Of a DNA stretch of 64,000 nucleotides, positions 29,618 through 37,887 are shown piece by piece (position 1 is the stretch's first letter; each line of letters begins with the position of its first letter). Under the pieces are notes generated by a model. It saw only the letters and a program-made list of their open reading frames with translations. It was not told where the DNA came from and made no database searches. Both the position numbers and the translations under genes were made by a program. The DNA is taken from positions 806,001 through 870,000 of the forward strand of contig NZ_JANWOI010000001.1 in assembly GCF_027920805.1 (NCBI RefSeq), read 5' to 3'. The DNA is from Govania unica. Its GTDB lineage: Bacteria > Pseudomonadota > Alphaproteobacteria > Sphingomonadales > Govanellaceae.

Positions 29618-30127
29618 ATGTTGCCGGTGATGTTGGATTTGAGCCGGGGGCCGGTGCTGCTTTATGGCTCGGGACCGGCGGCTTTGCGGCGGCGGGGGTT
29701 GCTTGAGGCGGCTGGGGCGACGGATCTTCGGGTTTATACCGATGCGGCGCCGGATGCGGAGGCGATTGCTGCGGCGTTACTGCTGTTTGTGGTTGGCGTG
29801 GCCGAGGACGAAGCCGGGCGAGTGGCAGGCATCGCGCGGGGCCATGGTGTGCCGGTTAATGTTGAAGACACTACGGCGCTTTGTGATTTTTATACGCCCT
29901 CTGTGGTGCGGCGTGGCGATCTGACCATCGCGGTCTCGACGGCGGGGCGCAGTCCGGGGCTGGCCCGGCGGTTACGCGAAAAACTTGAAACGCTGTTCGG
30001 GCCCGAATGGCAGGACCGGCTTGACCGGCTGGCCGGGGCGCGGGACGGCTGGCGGGCGTCCGGTGCGGATATGGCGACGGTGACCGAGCGCACCAATGAC
30101 ATGATCGAGAAAGAAGGTTGGCTATGA
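29618..30127 (+). CDS. Precorrin-2 dehydrogenase / sirohydrochlorin ferrochelatase (Met8/CysG N-domain type)
   Basis: Enzyme of siroheme synthesis, the cofactor of sulfite and nitrite reductases. The 169 residues (ATG 29618) match the N-terminal half of CysG: LPVMLDLSRGPVLLYGSGPA with the NAD-binding Gly-rich turn, then NVEDTTALCDFYTPSVV with the catalytic Asp region, and GDLTIAVSTAGRSPGLARRL. The C-terminal methyltransferase half of full CysG is missing, as in Met8. Its stop overlaps the cysH start (ATGA), so the two are coupled and both serve sulfate assimilation. Confidence 0.87.
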   Translation: MLPVMLDLSRGPVLLYGSGPAALRRRGLLEAAGATDLRVYTDAAPDAEAIAAALLLFVVGVAEDEAGRVAGIARGHGVPVNVEDTTALCDFYTPSVVRRGDLTIAVSTAGRSPGLARRLREKLETLFGPEWQDRLDRLAGARDGWRASGADMATVTERTNDMIEKEGWL

Positions 30128-30849
30128 CGAGCGCGGTGGCAACGGATAAGTTGGAGACGGCGGAAGAGCGACTTGAGCGTCTGCTGGATGAGACGGCGGG
30201 ATTTGATGCCATCAGCCTGCTGGATCGCATGATCCATCAGGAATTTCCGGGCAAGATCGCGCTGGTGTCGTCTTTCGGCGCGGAATCGGCGGTACTGCTG
30301 GCACTTCTGGCCGAGGTGGATCGCTCGGTTCCGGTGGTTTTTCTCGATACCCATAAGCTTTTTGGCGAGACCCTGCGTTATCGCGACCAGTTGCAGAGTC
30401 TTTTGGGGCTGACCAATATCGTCACCGTCGAGCCCGATCCGCTGGAGGTTGAGGCCGAGGACAGCAAGGGCATTCTCTGGACGCGGGATGTGGACGCCTG
30501 CTGCGCGCTTCGAAAGGTGCGGCCTTTGGCCCGGGCCATGGAAGGCTATGACGCCTGGATCACCGGGCGCAAACGCTTTCAGGCCAGCACTCGGAGCACC
30601 GTGCCTCTGATTGAAAAAAGCGGCACCAAGTTCAAGATCAACCCGCTGGCCGACTGGTCGCCGGAGGTGATCGCCGAGTTTGTGGCGACGCGTAATCTGC
30701 CGCCGCATCCTTTGGTTGCCGACGGCTATCTGTCCATCGGCTGCATGCCCTGCACGCGGCCGGTGAAGCCGGGTGAAGATGCCCGCGCCGGACGCTGGGC
30801 CGGTCTGGAAAAGACCGAATGCGGCATTCATGTGGGCAACAGCATCTGA
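30124..30849 (+). CDS. cysH: Adenylylsulfate (APS) reductase, CysH type with iron-sulfur cysteines
   Basis: Reduces activated sulfate to sulfite using thioredoxin. The 241 residues have the nucleotide-binding SSFGAESAVLL, then the cysteine pairs DACCALRKVRPL and GCMPCTRPV that bind a [4Fe-4S] cluster. These mark the APS-using (plant/alphaproteobacterial) type rather than E. coli PAPS reductase. The C-terminal ECGIH carries the catalytic cysteine. Start ATG 30124 overlaps the stop of the Met8-like gene. The sulfite reductase (cysI) that often lies between these two genes in alphaproteobacteria is absent here. Confidence 0.94.
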   Translation: MTSAVATDKLETAEERLERLLDETAGFDAISLLDRMIHQEFPGKIALVSSFGAESAVLLALLAEVDRSVPVVFLDTHKLFGETLRYRDQLQSLLGLTNIVTVEPDPLEVEAEDSKGILWTRDVDACCALRKVRPLARAMEGYDAWITGRKRFQASTRSTVPLIEKSGTKFKINPLADWSPEVIAEFVATRNLPPHPLVADGYLSIGCMPCTRPVKPGEDARAGRWAGLEKTECGIHVGNSI

Positions 30850-30971
30850 GGAGCGATCCACGTCTGGTGGTGAAAGCCTGTGTTTGCTGGGATATGCATG
30901 ATTGTGAATAAAAAACTTCAAATGGGGCTTGCGGATAGCGCGGGGATTTTGTACATCGTGCAGGCCTTTTC

Positions 30972-31058
30972 GCGGTCGTGGCGGAATTGGTAGACGCGCA
31001 GCGTTGAGGTCGCTGTGGGGTAACTCCCGTGGAAGTTCGAGTCTTCTCGACCGCACCA
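30972..31058 (+). tRNA. tRNA-Leu (anticodon GAG)
   Basis: An 87-base gene with acceptor stem GCGGTCG/CGACCGC, discriminator A and encoded CCA. The anticodon stem CAGCG/CGCTG holds the loop TTGAGGT, anticodon GAG. The long variable arm is typical of class II tRNA-Leu, and TTCGAGT forms the T loop. It reads CTC and CTT codons. Confidence 0.96.
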
Positions 31059-31066
31059 AATACTGA

Positions 31067-31100
31067 AGAAACCGTGATCCTTTGGGATTGCGGTTTTTTC
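31067..31100 (+). terminator. Terminator after tRNA-Leu
   Basis: AAACCGTGATCC (31069-31080) pairs with GGGATTGCGGTTT around a TTT loop and is followed by T residues. It lies 9 bases after the tRNA CCA end. Confidence 0.85.
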
Positions 31101-31216
31101 GTTTTGGAGCCAGCTCAACGGCTTGACCCGGGCCGGTGAGGGGCTCATACAACGACAGCATCAGAGGCTTGCGGCAAGAGGGGGGCGGTCTGAATCCCAC
31201 CGACAATGCAGAGGAC

Positions 31217-32590
31217 ATGGCGACGATCCGCGACGAGCGTGAGCTGATCGCGCCGACGGTCGATCGCGCCTTTCTTGATATCGTGACCGAAGCCTTGGAC
31301 GACGGTGACCATGACCGCCTGCGCGAGCTGGTGGAGCCGCTTCATGCCGCTGACATGGCCGATCTTATAGCCCTGCTGCCCTCAGACGAACGTGCTGTGT
31401 TTGTGCAGGCTTTGGGCGGCGATTTCGATCCCGAAGTGCTGGCCGAACTGGATGAGGCGGTCCGTGATGACGTGGTCGATCATCTTCCAGCGCGCGATCT
31501 GGCGGCGGCGGTGTCGCAGCTTGAGACCTATGACGCCGTCTATGTGCTTGAGGATCTGGACGAGGACAAGCGGCAGGAAGTGCTCGGAGGACTTCGCGCC
31601 GAGGAACGGGTGGCCGTTGAAGAAGCGCTGGCCTACCCTGAGGACAGTGCCGGGCGGCTCATGCGGCGGGAGCTTGTGGCCGTGCCGCAGTTCTGGACCG
31701 TAGGTCAGACCATCGATTCCTTACGCAGCCGCGATGACCTGCCGGACGAGTTTCACGAAATTTTTGTCGTTGACCCGCGCTACCATCTGGTTGGCACGGT
31801 GGCGCTTGGCCAGCTGCTGCGGTCCGGCCGCGATGTCCTGATGCAGGATATCCTTGAGGAGGACCAGCGCAACATCAAGGTCACCACGGATCAGGAAGAG
31901 GTGGCCTATCTCTTCAAGCAATATAACCTCATGTCGGCGGCGGTGACCGATGGCGAAGGGCGGCTGGCCGGGGTGATCACCATTGATGAAGTGGTTGACG
32001 TCATCACTGAGGAGGCCGACGAGGACATGCTGGCGCTTGGCGGCGTGTCGGATGGCGACGTGAACGAGTCGGCGCTGACGGTGACGCGGGCGCGGCTGCC
32101 TTGGCTTATGGTCAATCTGCTGACGGCGGTGTTGTCGGCGTCGGTGATCGGGCTCTTTGAGAAATCCATCGAGAAACTGGTGGCGCTTGCGGTCTTGATG
32201 CCGATCGTGGCCTCCATGGGCGGCAATGCCGGCACGCAGACCATGACCGTCACCGTGCGCGCGCTGGCCTCCCGCGATCTGACCGCATCGAACGCCTGGC
32301 GGGTGGTGCGCAAGGAAGTGCTGGCCAATCTTATGAATGGCGTGGTGCTGGCGACCTTCAGCGGCAGCTTTGTCGGGTTCTGGTTCCGGGACTGGGTTCT
32401 TGGAGCGGTTATCGCCTCGGCGCTGTTGTTCAATCTTTGCGTGGCCGGGCTGTTCGGCGCGCTTATACCGCTTGGGTTTAAACGGTTGAATATCGATCCG
32501 GCGGTGGCGTCGGGGGTGTTTCTCACCACCGTGACCGACGTCTGCGGCTTTATGGGCTTCCTTGGCCTTGCGGCCTGGATCATCCTTTAG
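31217..32590 (+). CDS. mgtE: Magnesium transporter MgtE
   Basis: Mg2+ channel/transporter of the inner membrane. The 457 residues from ATG 31217 (GAGG 3-6 bases ahead) include the N domain (about 25-150; LHAADMADLIALLPSDER and LPARDLAAAVSQLE), two CBS domains (about 150-275; VVDPRYHLVGTVALGQLL, AGVITIDEVVDVI) and five membrane helices (about 305-457). The pore motifs PIVASMGGNAGTQT and NAWRVVRKEVLANLMNG are intact. A GTG at 31136 would add 27 residues of unclear value. Its stop overlaps panC by four bases on the other strand. Confidence 0.93.
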   Translation: MATIRDERELIAPTVDRAFLDIVTEALDDGDHDRLRELVEPLHAADMADLIALLPSDERAVFVQALGGDFDPEVLAELDEAVRDDVVDHLPARDLAAAVSQLETYDAVYVLEDLDEDKRQEVLGGLRAEERVAVEEALAYPEDSAGRLMRRELVAVPQFWTVGQTIDSLRSRDDLPDEFHEIFVVDPRYHLVGTVALGQLLRSGRDVLMQDILEEDQRNIKVTTDQEEVAYLFKQYNLMSAAVTDGEGRLAGVITIDEVVDVITEEADEDMLALGGVSDGDVNESALTVTRARLPWLMVNLLTAVLSASVIGLFEKSIEKLVALAVLMPIVASMGGNAGTQTMTVTVRALASRDLTASNAWRVVRKEVLANLMNGVVLATFSGSFVGFWFRDWVLGAVIASALLFNLCVAGLFGALIPLGFKRLNIDPAVASGVFLTTVTDVCGFMGFLGLAAWIIL

Positions 32591-33444
32591 ATCTGGTCGA
32601 CCGGCATATTGTCGATCAGCCGCGTCTTGCCGAGCCGGGCCGCCACCAGAATCCGTGCGGGGCGGTCGGGCCGGTTGAGCGGGGCAAGGGTCTCGGCATC
32701 GCGCAATTCCAGATATTCGACGGAACTGAAGCCAGCCTTGAGCAAAGCCGCCTTGCCGTCAGTGATGAGCGTCGCGAGATCGGCATTCTTGTCGGCAAGC
32801 TTGGCGATCAGGGTCTTGAGCATGGCTGGCAGGGCGGCGGCGATACTGCGTTCCTCGGTGCTGAGATAGGCGTTGCGGCTTGAGAGGGCAAGGCCGTCCT
32901 GTTCGCGCAAGGTAGGACCGCCCAGGATTTCAACAGGGATATCGAGATCGCGCACGAAGCGGCGGATGGTGGCGAGCTGCTGATAGTCCTTCTCGCCAAA
33001 AATGGCCACATCCGGCAAGCATTGCAGCAACAGCTTGGTGACCACGGTGGCGACGCCGTCGAAATGGCCGGGCCGGGCGGCGCCGCATAAGCCCTCGGTC
33101 ACGCCGCTGACGGAGATATTGGTGGCAAAGCCGGCCGGATACATTTCATCGACGCTGGGCGCGAACAGCACGTCGCACTGGACGCTCGCGAGTTTTGCGG
33201 CGTCGGCCTGTTCCTGACGCGGATAGCTGCCGAAATCTTCCTTGGGGCCGAATTGCTTGGGGTTGACGAAAATGCTCACCACCACGTGATCGGCGAGTGT
33301 TTGCGCCTGGCGCACGAGGGACAGATGACCGTCATGCAAGGCGCCCATGGTCGGCACCAGCGCCACACGCTCGCCAGCCTGCCGCCAACGTGCGACCATG
33401 GCACGAAGATCGCGGACAGAGCGGAGGATGAGGGGGGTGGCCAT
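32587..33444 (-). CDS. panC: Pantothenate synthetase PanC
   Basis: Joins pantoate and beta-alanine with ATP to make pantothenate, the precursor of coenzyme A. The 285 residues contain VPTMGALHDGHLSLVR (the HIGH-like ATP site), VSIFVNPKQFGPKEDFGSYPR, FGEKDYQQL and LALSSRNAYLS. It is divergent from mipZ and converges on mgtE. Confidence 0.97.
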   Translation of the reverse strand: MATPLILRSVRDLRAMVARWRQAGERVALVPTMGALHDGHLSLVRQAQTLADHVVVSIFVNPKQFGPKEDFGSYPRQEQADAAKLASVQCDVLFAPSVDEMYPAGFATNISVSGVTEGLCGAARPGHFDGVATVVTKLLLQCLPDVAIFGEKDYQQLATIRRFVRDLDIPVEILGGPTLREQDGLALSSRNAYLSTEERSIAAALPAMLKTLIAKLADKNADLATLITDGKAALLKAGFSSVEYLELRDAETLAPLNRPDRPARILVAARLGKTRLIDNMPVDQI

Positions 33445-33579
33445 GCTGGAAACTCCTGGTGACGCTTAGAGATAGCGGACGGTAACGGAAAATGTCCGGC
33501 CAACCAAGCCGCCTTGCCGCATGCCTGATCTGCACAAATCGCTGAGCGCGGGCGTGGACTCCTGGAAATTGCGTCTATT

Positions 33580-33608
33580 TTGTCAGTGATTCGCGATGGA
33601 TCTACCAT
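33580..33608 (+). promoter_or_regulatory. Candidate mipZ promoter
   Basis: TTGTCA (33580-33585) and TACCAT (33603-33608) are 17 bases apart, in the panC-mipZ divergent gap. Transcription would start about 65 bases before mipZ. The -10 match is only partial. Confidence 0.42.
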
Positions 33609-33680
33609 ATCTTGTTGTGTTAAGGATTTGGCCAGAGATCAGGCTTATTGATTGGGCAAAGGTTTGGGGAGCATTTTCTC

Positions 33681-34541
33681 ATGAGCAGCACACCAGCGGT
33701 TGGGACGGCCTTGGCCCCGTCGTCCGGGCATATCATTGTACTTGGCAATGAAAAGGGCGGGTCGGGCAAGTCGACGTCCGCCATGCATATCATCACCGGG
33801 CTGCTGTCGCGTGGTGCGACGGTGGGCTCCATTGACGTCGATTCGCGGCAGGGCTCGCTGTCGCGCTATATTGAAAACCGGCGCGCTTTTATTGAACGCT
33901 CGGGCGTTCCCTTGAACATGCCAAGTCATCATCTGGTGCCGCGCTCGGCGCTTGATACGGTGGAGGCGCAGCGCCAGGACGAGACCGCCCGCTTCATGCA
34001 GTCGCTGATGGATCTCGCGAGCAACAACGCCTTTGTGGTGGTCGATTGCCCGGGGTCGGACAGCTATCTGTCGCGTATTGCCCATTCCTATGCCGATACG
34101 CTGCTCACGCCCCTGAACGACAGCTTTATCGATTTCGACATTCTGGGCCGGGTGGACCCTGAGACCAACAAGGTCACGCGCCCGAGCTTTTATGGCGAGC
34201 TGGTGTGGGAAAGCCGCAAGCTCAAGGCCCTGCGCTCGCGCGGGCAGATCGACTGGGTGGTGATGCGGAACCGCATGTCGACCCTCGACGCTCATAACAA
34301 ACGCCGCGTCGGCGACGCCATGACCGAGCTTGAAAAGCGGGTCGGCTTCCGGGTCATGCCGGGCTTGTGCGAGCGCGTGATCTATCGCGAATTGTTTCTG
34401 CAGGGCCTCACCTTGTTCGATTACACCCACCCGCAATTGCAGCGCAACATGACCATGAGCCATGTGGCCGCCCGTCAGGAACTGCGTGAGCTGATCAGTG
34501 GGCTCAATCTGCCGCAGGCTGCCCTGGCGGCAGCGGAATAG
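33681..34541 (+). CDS. mipZ: Division-site ATPase MipZ (ParA family)
   Basis: MipZ forms gradients from the chromosome poles, with ParB, and blocks FtsZ assembly near them, setting mid-cell division in alphaproteobacteria that lack the Min system. The 286 residues (ATG 33681, GGGGAG upstream) show the deviant Walker A NEKGGSGKSTSAMH (Lys30), the MipZ-type DVDSRQGSLSRYIENR at 52-67, and Walker B FVVVDCPGSDSYLSR. Further on, TPLNDSFIDFDILGRVDP and MRNRMS are also MipZ-like, not ParA-like. It is followed by a DnaJ protein after 8 bp, a conserved pair. Confidence 0.95.
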   Translation: MSSTPAVGTALAPSSGHIIVLGNEKGGSGKSTSAMHIITGLLSRGATVGSIDVDSRQGSLSRYIENRRAFIERSGVPLNMPSHHLVPRSALDTVEAQRQDETARFMQSLMDLASNNAFVVVDCPGSDSYLSRIAHSYADTLLTPLNDSFIDFDILGRVDPETNKVTRPSFYGELVWESRKLKALRSRGQIDWVVMRNRMSTLDAHNKRRVGDAMTELEKRVGFRVMPGLCERVIYRELFLQGLTLFDYTHPQLQRNMTMSHVAARQELRELISGLNLPQAALAAAE

Positions 34542-34549
34542 GGCCGGGG

Positions 34550-34999
34550 ATGCCCTGGCTTCTGCTCGGCGTCCTGTTGCTGATTGGCGGGCTTATGCTG
34601 TTGCGCTGGCTCGCCTATGCCGAGCCGTCGCGGCTGGTGCGTCAGGTTCAGGTGGGGGGCTCGCTCTTGCTGATCGTGGCCGGGGTTGGTCTCGCCCTCA
34701 GCGGGCGGATCGGCTTTGCCTTGCCTTTGATCATAGGGGCCGTCGGCTTTATGGCACCGCGCCGGTTTGCCGGGATGAAAAGCGGTCCGCGCAAGGCTCC
34801 GCCGCCTGGGAAGCCGTCCGGCCTGTCTCGACGGGAGGCCTATGACATCCTTGGCCTGCAGCCCGGTGCGAGCGACGCCGACATCCGCGAGGCGCATCGT
34901 CGGCTGATCCTCAAGGTCCATCCCGATCATGGCGGATCGGACTATCTCGCCGCCCGCATTAATGAAGCGAAAGACGTGCTGTTCCGGCGCGTGAAGTAG
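34550..34999 (+). CDS. Membrane-anchored DnaJ-domain protein (Pam18/Tim14-like)
   Basis: The 149 residues begin with two hydrophobic helices (about 2-20 and 37-65, with MPWLLLGVLLLIGGLMLL). A basic Pro-rich linker and a C-terminal J domain (about 98-149) follow. The J domain has EAYDILGLQPGASDADIR and the HPD motif (KVHPDHGGSDY). Topology and size resemble mitochondrial Pam18/Tim14, whose bacterial relatives occur in alphaproteobacteria. It probably recruits DnaK to the inner membrane. It is likely co-transcribed with mipZ. Confidence 0.86.
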   Translation: MPWLLLGVLLLIGGLMLLRWLAYAEPSRLVRQVQVGGSLLLIVAGVGLALSGRIGFALPLIIGAVGFMAPRRFAGMKSGPRKAPPPGKPSGLSRREAYDILGLQPGASDADIREAHRRLILKVHPDHGGSDYLAARINEAKDVLFRRVK

Positions 35000-35071
35000 G
35001 TCATCGATTCTTTGCCCTCTTTGTGGCAATAAGCTACCCAGTGGCGACAGCATTCAGAAAGACGAGAGATC

Positions 35072-36484
35072 ATGACCCAAGCGGCGGCCCATCGGTTTCA
35101 TGCGACTGTTCTGCGCGAATATGACATTCGCGGCATCATTGGCGAGACGCTGGGGGAGGCTGATGCCTTTGCCCTTGGCCGTGCTTATGGGACGCTGGTG
35201 CGTCGTCAGCCGGGAGCGAAGGCCAGTCCGCGCGTCAAGGTCGGCTATGACGGTCGTCTGAGCTCGCCGGGTCTTGAAGCGGCGCTGATCGCGGGCCTGA
35301 TGGCCACCGGGATCGCGGTCGAACGGGTTGGGCGCGGGCCGACCCCCATGCTTTATTTCTCGGTGTTCGACGATGACGCTGATGGCGGCATCATGATCAC
35401 CGGCTCGCATAATCCGGCGGATTATAATGGCTTCAAGATGATGCTCGGGAAAGACGCCCTTTATGGTGCGCGTATTCAGGAGCTTGGGGCCATGGCCGCC
35501 GCCGCCGATTTCCTGAGCGGCGCGGGTACGGTCAGCGAGACCCCGAAGAAAGCCGGTTATATCAAACGGCTTTTGCAGGATATCGACGACGGGTTATATG
35601 ACGGTCGCCCCCTGCATGTGATCTGGGATCCGGGCAACGGGGCCGCGGCCGAGGTGCTGGATGAGGTGGTGGCTGGTCTGCCAGGGCGTCACGGGATCAT
35701 CAACGGCACGGTGGACGGAACCTTCCCGGCCCATCATCCGGACCCGACGGTGGCCGAAAATCTGGTGCAGTTGCAGGCCGAAGTGGCGCGCACCGGGGCC
35801 GATCTCGGGATCGCCTTCGACGGTGACGGCGACCGTGTGGGCGCCATTGATGCAACGGGCGAAATCGTCTGGGGCGACCAGCTTCTGGCCATTCTCGCCA
35901 CCGAAGTTCTGGCCGAAAATCCGGGGGCGACCATCATTGCCGACGTCAAGGCGTCCAAAGTGCTGTTCGATCGCATCGCAAGCCTTGGCGGCAAGCCCCT
36001 GATGTGGAAAACCGGCCATTCGCTGATCAAGACCAAGATGCAGGAAACCGGCTCACCCCTTGCGGGGGAGATGAGCGGGCATATCTTCTTCAAGCACCGC
36101 TTTTACGGGTTTGACGACGCCCTTTATGCGGCCATCCGGCTGTTGCTGGTGGCGGCTCGGGAGGAGGGCGGCCTGACCGCGCTCAGGGCCGCGCTGCCGT
36201 CGGTGGTCAACACGCCGGAGCTGCGCTTTGCCTGTGCCGAAGACCGCAAATTCGCAGTCATCCCCGAGGTTCATACCCGTCTTAAAACCGCAGGCGCCAC
36301 AGTCGATGATACCGACGGCGTGCGGGTGACCACGGCTGACGGCTGGTGGCTGCTTCGGGCATCCAACACCCAGGATGTGCTGGTGGCGCGCTGCGAGGCG
36401 GCGGATTCCTCGGGTCTCGACCGGCTCAAGGCGGCGCTCAGTGAGCAGCTGCGGCAAAGCGGGCTCAGCTTCCCGGCCGCTTGA
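35072..36484 (+). CDS. Phosphomannomutase/phosphoglucomutase
   Basis: Hexose phosphate mutase of the AlgC/ManB type (alpha-D-phosphohexomutase superfamily), which supplies mannose-1-P or glucose-1-P for surface sugars. The 470 residues show [14 protein letters not shown], phosphoserine loop [18 protein letters not shown], metal loop [10 protein letters not shown], sugar-specificity loop [10 protein letters not shown] and the C-terminal phosphate-binding [15 protein letters not shown]. Dual mannose/glucose use is typical of this clade but not proven by sequence. It stands alone as a transcription unit. Confidence 0.93.
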   Translation: MTQAAAHRFHATVLREYDIRGIIGETLGEADAFALGRAYGTLVRRQPGAKASPRVKVGYDGRLSSPGLEAALIAGLMATGIAVERVGRGPTPMLYFSVFDDDADGGIMITGSHNPADYNGFKMMLGKDALYGARIQELGAMAAAADFLSGAGTVSETPKKAGYIKRLLQDIDDGLYDGRPLHVIWDPGNGAAAEVLDEVVAGLPGRHGIINGTVDGTFPAHHPDPTVAENLVQLQAEVARTGADLGIAFDGDGDRVGAIDATGEIVWGDQLLAILATEVLAENPGATIIADVKASKVLFDRIASLGGKPLMWKTGHSLIKTKMQETGSPLAGEMSGHIFFKHRFYGFDDALYAAIRLLLVAAREEGGLTALRAALPSVVNTPELRFACAEDRKFAVIPEVHTRLKTAGATVDDTDGVRVTTADGWWLLRASNTQDVLVARCEAADSSGLDRLKAALSEQLRQSGLSFPAA

Positions 36485-36543
36485 AGCCTTCATTACATAT
36501 TTGTCTGGCTGGTTTGGTTGGCGTCTGCAGCATGAAGTTTTTG

Positions 36544-36614
36544 TTGCAGTGCAAAAAGGCCGTTGACTCTTACGCCGAATGGCATATATTGGGGCCAGTT
36601 TTGTTGCGTTGCAA
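36544..36614 (+). promoter_or_regulatory. Phasin promoter flanked by two PhaR-like dyads
   Basis: TTGACT (36563-36568) and TATATT (36585-36590) are spaced by 16 bases. Two related dyads, TTGCAGTGCAA (36544-36554) and TTGCGTTGCAA (36604-36614), share the form TTGC-N3-GCAA, each preceded by TTTTG. They lie on both sides of the promoter, 60 bases centre to centre. PhaR, the regulator of phasins in PHB-storing bacteria, binds TGC-rich dyads; assignment to PhaR is inferred. Confidence 0.65.
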
Positions 36615-36675
36615 CATTTTTGGTGCCTCGTAAGAGCTTTCATCAGCCAGCAGATCATGTCGAAGGAATGACGAA

Positions 36676-37176
36676 ATGGAAACCAAATCTAAAACGGAAA
36701 GTGTTGAAGGCTTCCTGAAGTCCGGCAAGGACCAGTACGAAGCCGCCGTGAAAACAGGTACGCAAGCGGCGCAAAAGAATTTCGAACAGGGCGTTGAGAC
36801 GGCCAAGAAGCATCTCGATGATGTGATCAAGAATTATGATGATCTTGCGACCTTCGGGCGCGAGAATGTCGATGCCTGCCTCGCAGCGTCCAGCGCAGCA
36901 ACCAAGGCAGCCGAAAATATCAACAGCGAATTCTTTGCTTTGTCGAAGTCGGCTTATGAATCAAACGTTTCGGCTTACAAGGCGCTGTCTGCGGCAAAAA
37001 CGCCCAAGGAATTCTTTGATATCCAGAGCGCGCTTATGAAGGGCCGTTACGAAGAGTCATTGGCTCTCGCCAACAAGCTCAGCGGTCTTATGACCCAGGC
37101 GACGACTGAAGCCATGGCTCCGGTGAACGCCCGGGTTTCGGCCACCGTCGAGAAATTTTCCAAATCATTTGCTTGA
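36676..37176 (+). CDS. phaP: Phasin (PHB granule-associated protein)
   Basis: Phasins coat polyhydroxyalkanoate granules and control their size. The 166 residues are almost all helical and amphipathic, with many Ala and Lys and no signal peptide. The phasin-family segment is LSKSAYESNVSAYKALSAAKTPKEFFDIQSALMKGRYEESLA. ATG 36676 follows GAAGGAATGACGAA. The strong promoter with operator-like dyads upstream and the terminator downstream make it a single-gene unit. No PHB synthase is in this window. Confidence 0.9.
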   Translation: METKSKTESVEGFLKSGKDQYEAAVKTGTQAAQKNFEQGVETAKKHLDDVIKNYDDLATFGRENVDACLAASSAATKAAENINSEFFALSKSAYESNVSAYKALSAAKTPKEFFDIQSALMKGRYEESLALANKLSGLMTQATTEAMAPVNARVSATVEKFSKSFA

Positions 37177-37221
37177 TGTTTGCCAGAGCCTGACGATCAG
37201 GCAAGGGTAACAGACATGTCA

Positions 37222-37254
37222 GAAGGGGTCCGGCTTAGCCGGGCCCCTTCTTTT
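37222..37254 (+). terminator. Terminator after the phasin gene
   Basis: GAAGGGGTCCGGC pairs with GCCGGGCCCCTTC around a TTA loop (one T-G wobble) and is followed by TTTT. Confidence 0.9.
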
Positions 37255-37481
37255 GTTTTGACCCGAGACCCCCGTCACGGTTCTTTGCCGGCAGACGTCG
37301 AAAGTCCTTGCTGGACGCTGTCAGGGGATTTTAACTATAGTCATCTAAAGTGATGAAAACCGGTCGTAGCGGTAAGAGTTTCAAGATTGTCCCTTTTCGA
37401 ACTGCAAAAACGTCCTAAATAAGGGGTGACTGAAAAGCAGGATGATGATGTGGAAGACCAAAAGCACCATGGGTTTCAAGA
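37255..37481. other. Intergenic region before clpS
   Basis: No gene, repeat or convincing promoter was recognised between the phasin terminator and clpS. A TATAGT at 37336-37341 could be a -10 box, but no -35 at proper spacing was found. Confidence 0.4.
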
Positions 37482-37805
37482 ATGACTGAACGGGAAAACG
37501 GTGGATCGGGTATTCAGCAAGGGCTTCTGACCAAACCCAAGGCGAAGCCTAAAAAACCGTCTTTGTACAAGGTGCTGCTGCTGAACGACGACTACACGCC
37601 CATGGAGTTCGTGGTGCAGGTGCTCGAACAGTTTTTCCGCAAGGGACATGAGGAGGCCATGCAGATCATGCTTCATGTCCATACCAAAGGGGTCGGAATT
37701 TGTGGTGTCTTCACCTATGAGGTGGCGGAGACCAAAGTGACCCAAGTGGTGGATTTCGCCCGCAAGAATCAACATCCTTTGCAATGCACCATGGAAAAAG
37801 AGTAG
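37482..37805 (+). CDS. clpS: ATP-dependent Clp protease adaptor ClpS
   Basis: ClpS binds N-end rule substrates and hands them to ClpAP. The 107 residues have a flexible N-terminal tail, then [23 protein letters not shown] with the substrate-binding Asn-Asp pair, and [23 protein letters not shown] with the His residues of the hydrophobic pocket. clpA follows 82 bp later, the normal arrangement. Confidence 0.97.
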   Translation: MTERENGGSGIQQGLLTKPKAKPKKPSLYKVLLLNDDYTPMEFVVQVLEQFFRKGHEEAMQIMLHVHTKGVGICGVFTYEVAETKVTQVVDFARKNQHPLQCTMEKE

Positions 37806-37887
37806 CGTAACAAGGTCGTTACCGTCAGGGGTGGAAGTTATTACGTTAGCAGTCTGTCATCAACTTTAGCTGGACGGATGTCATAAA

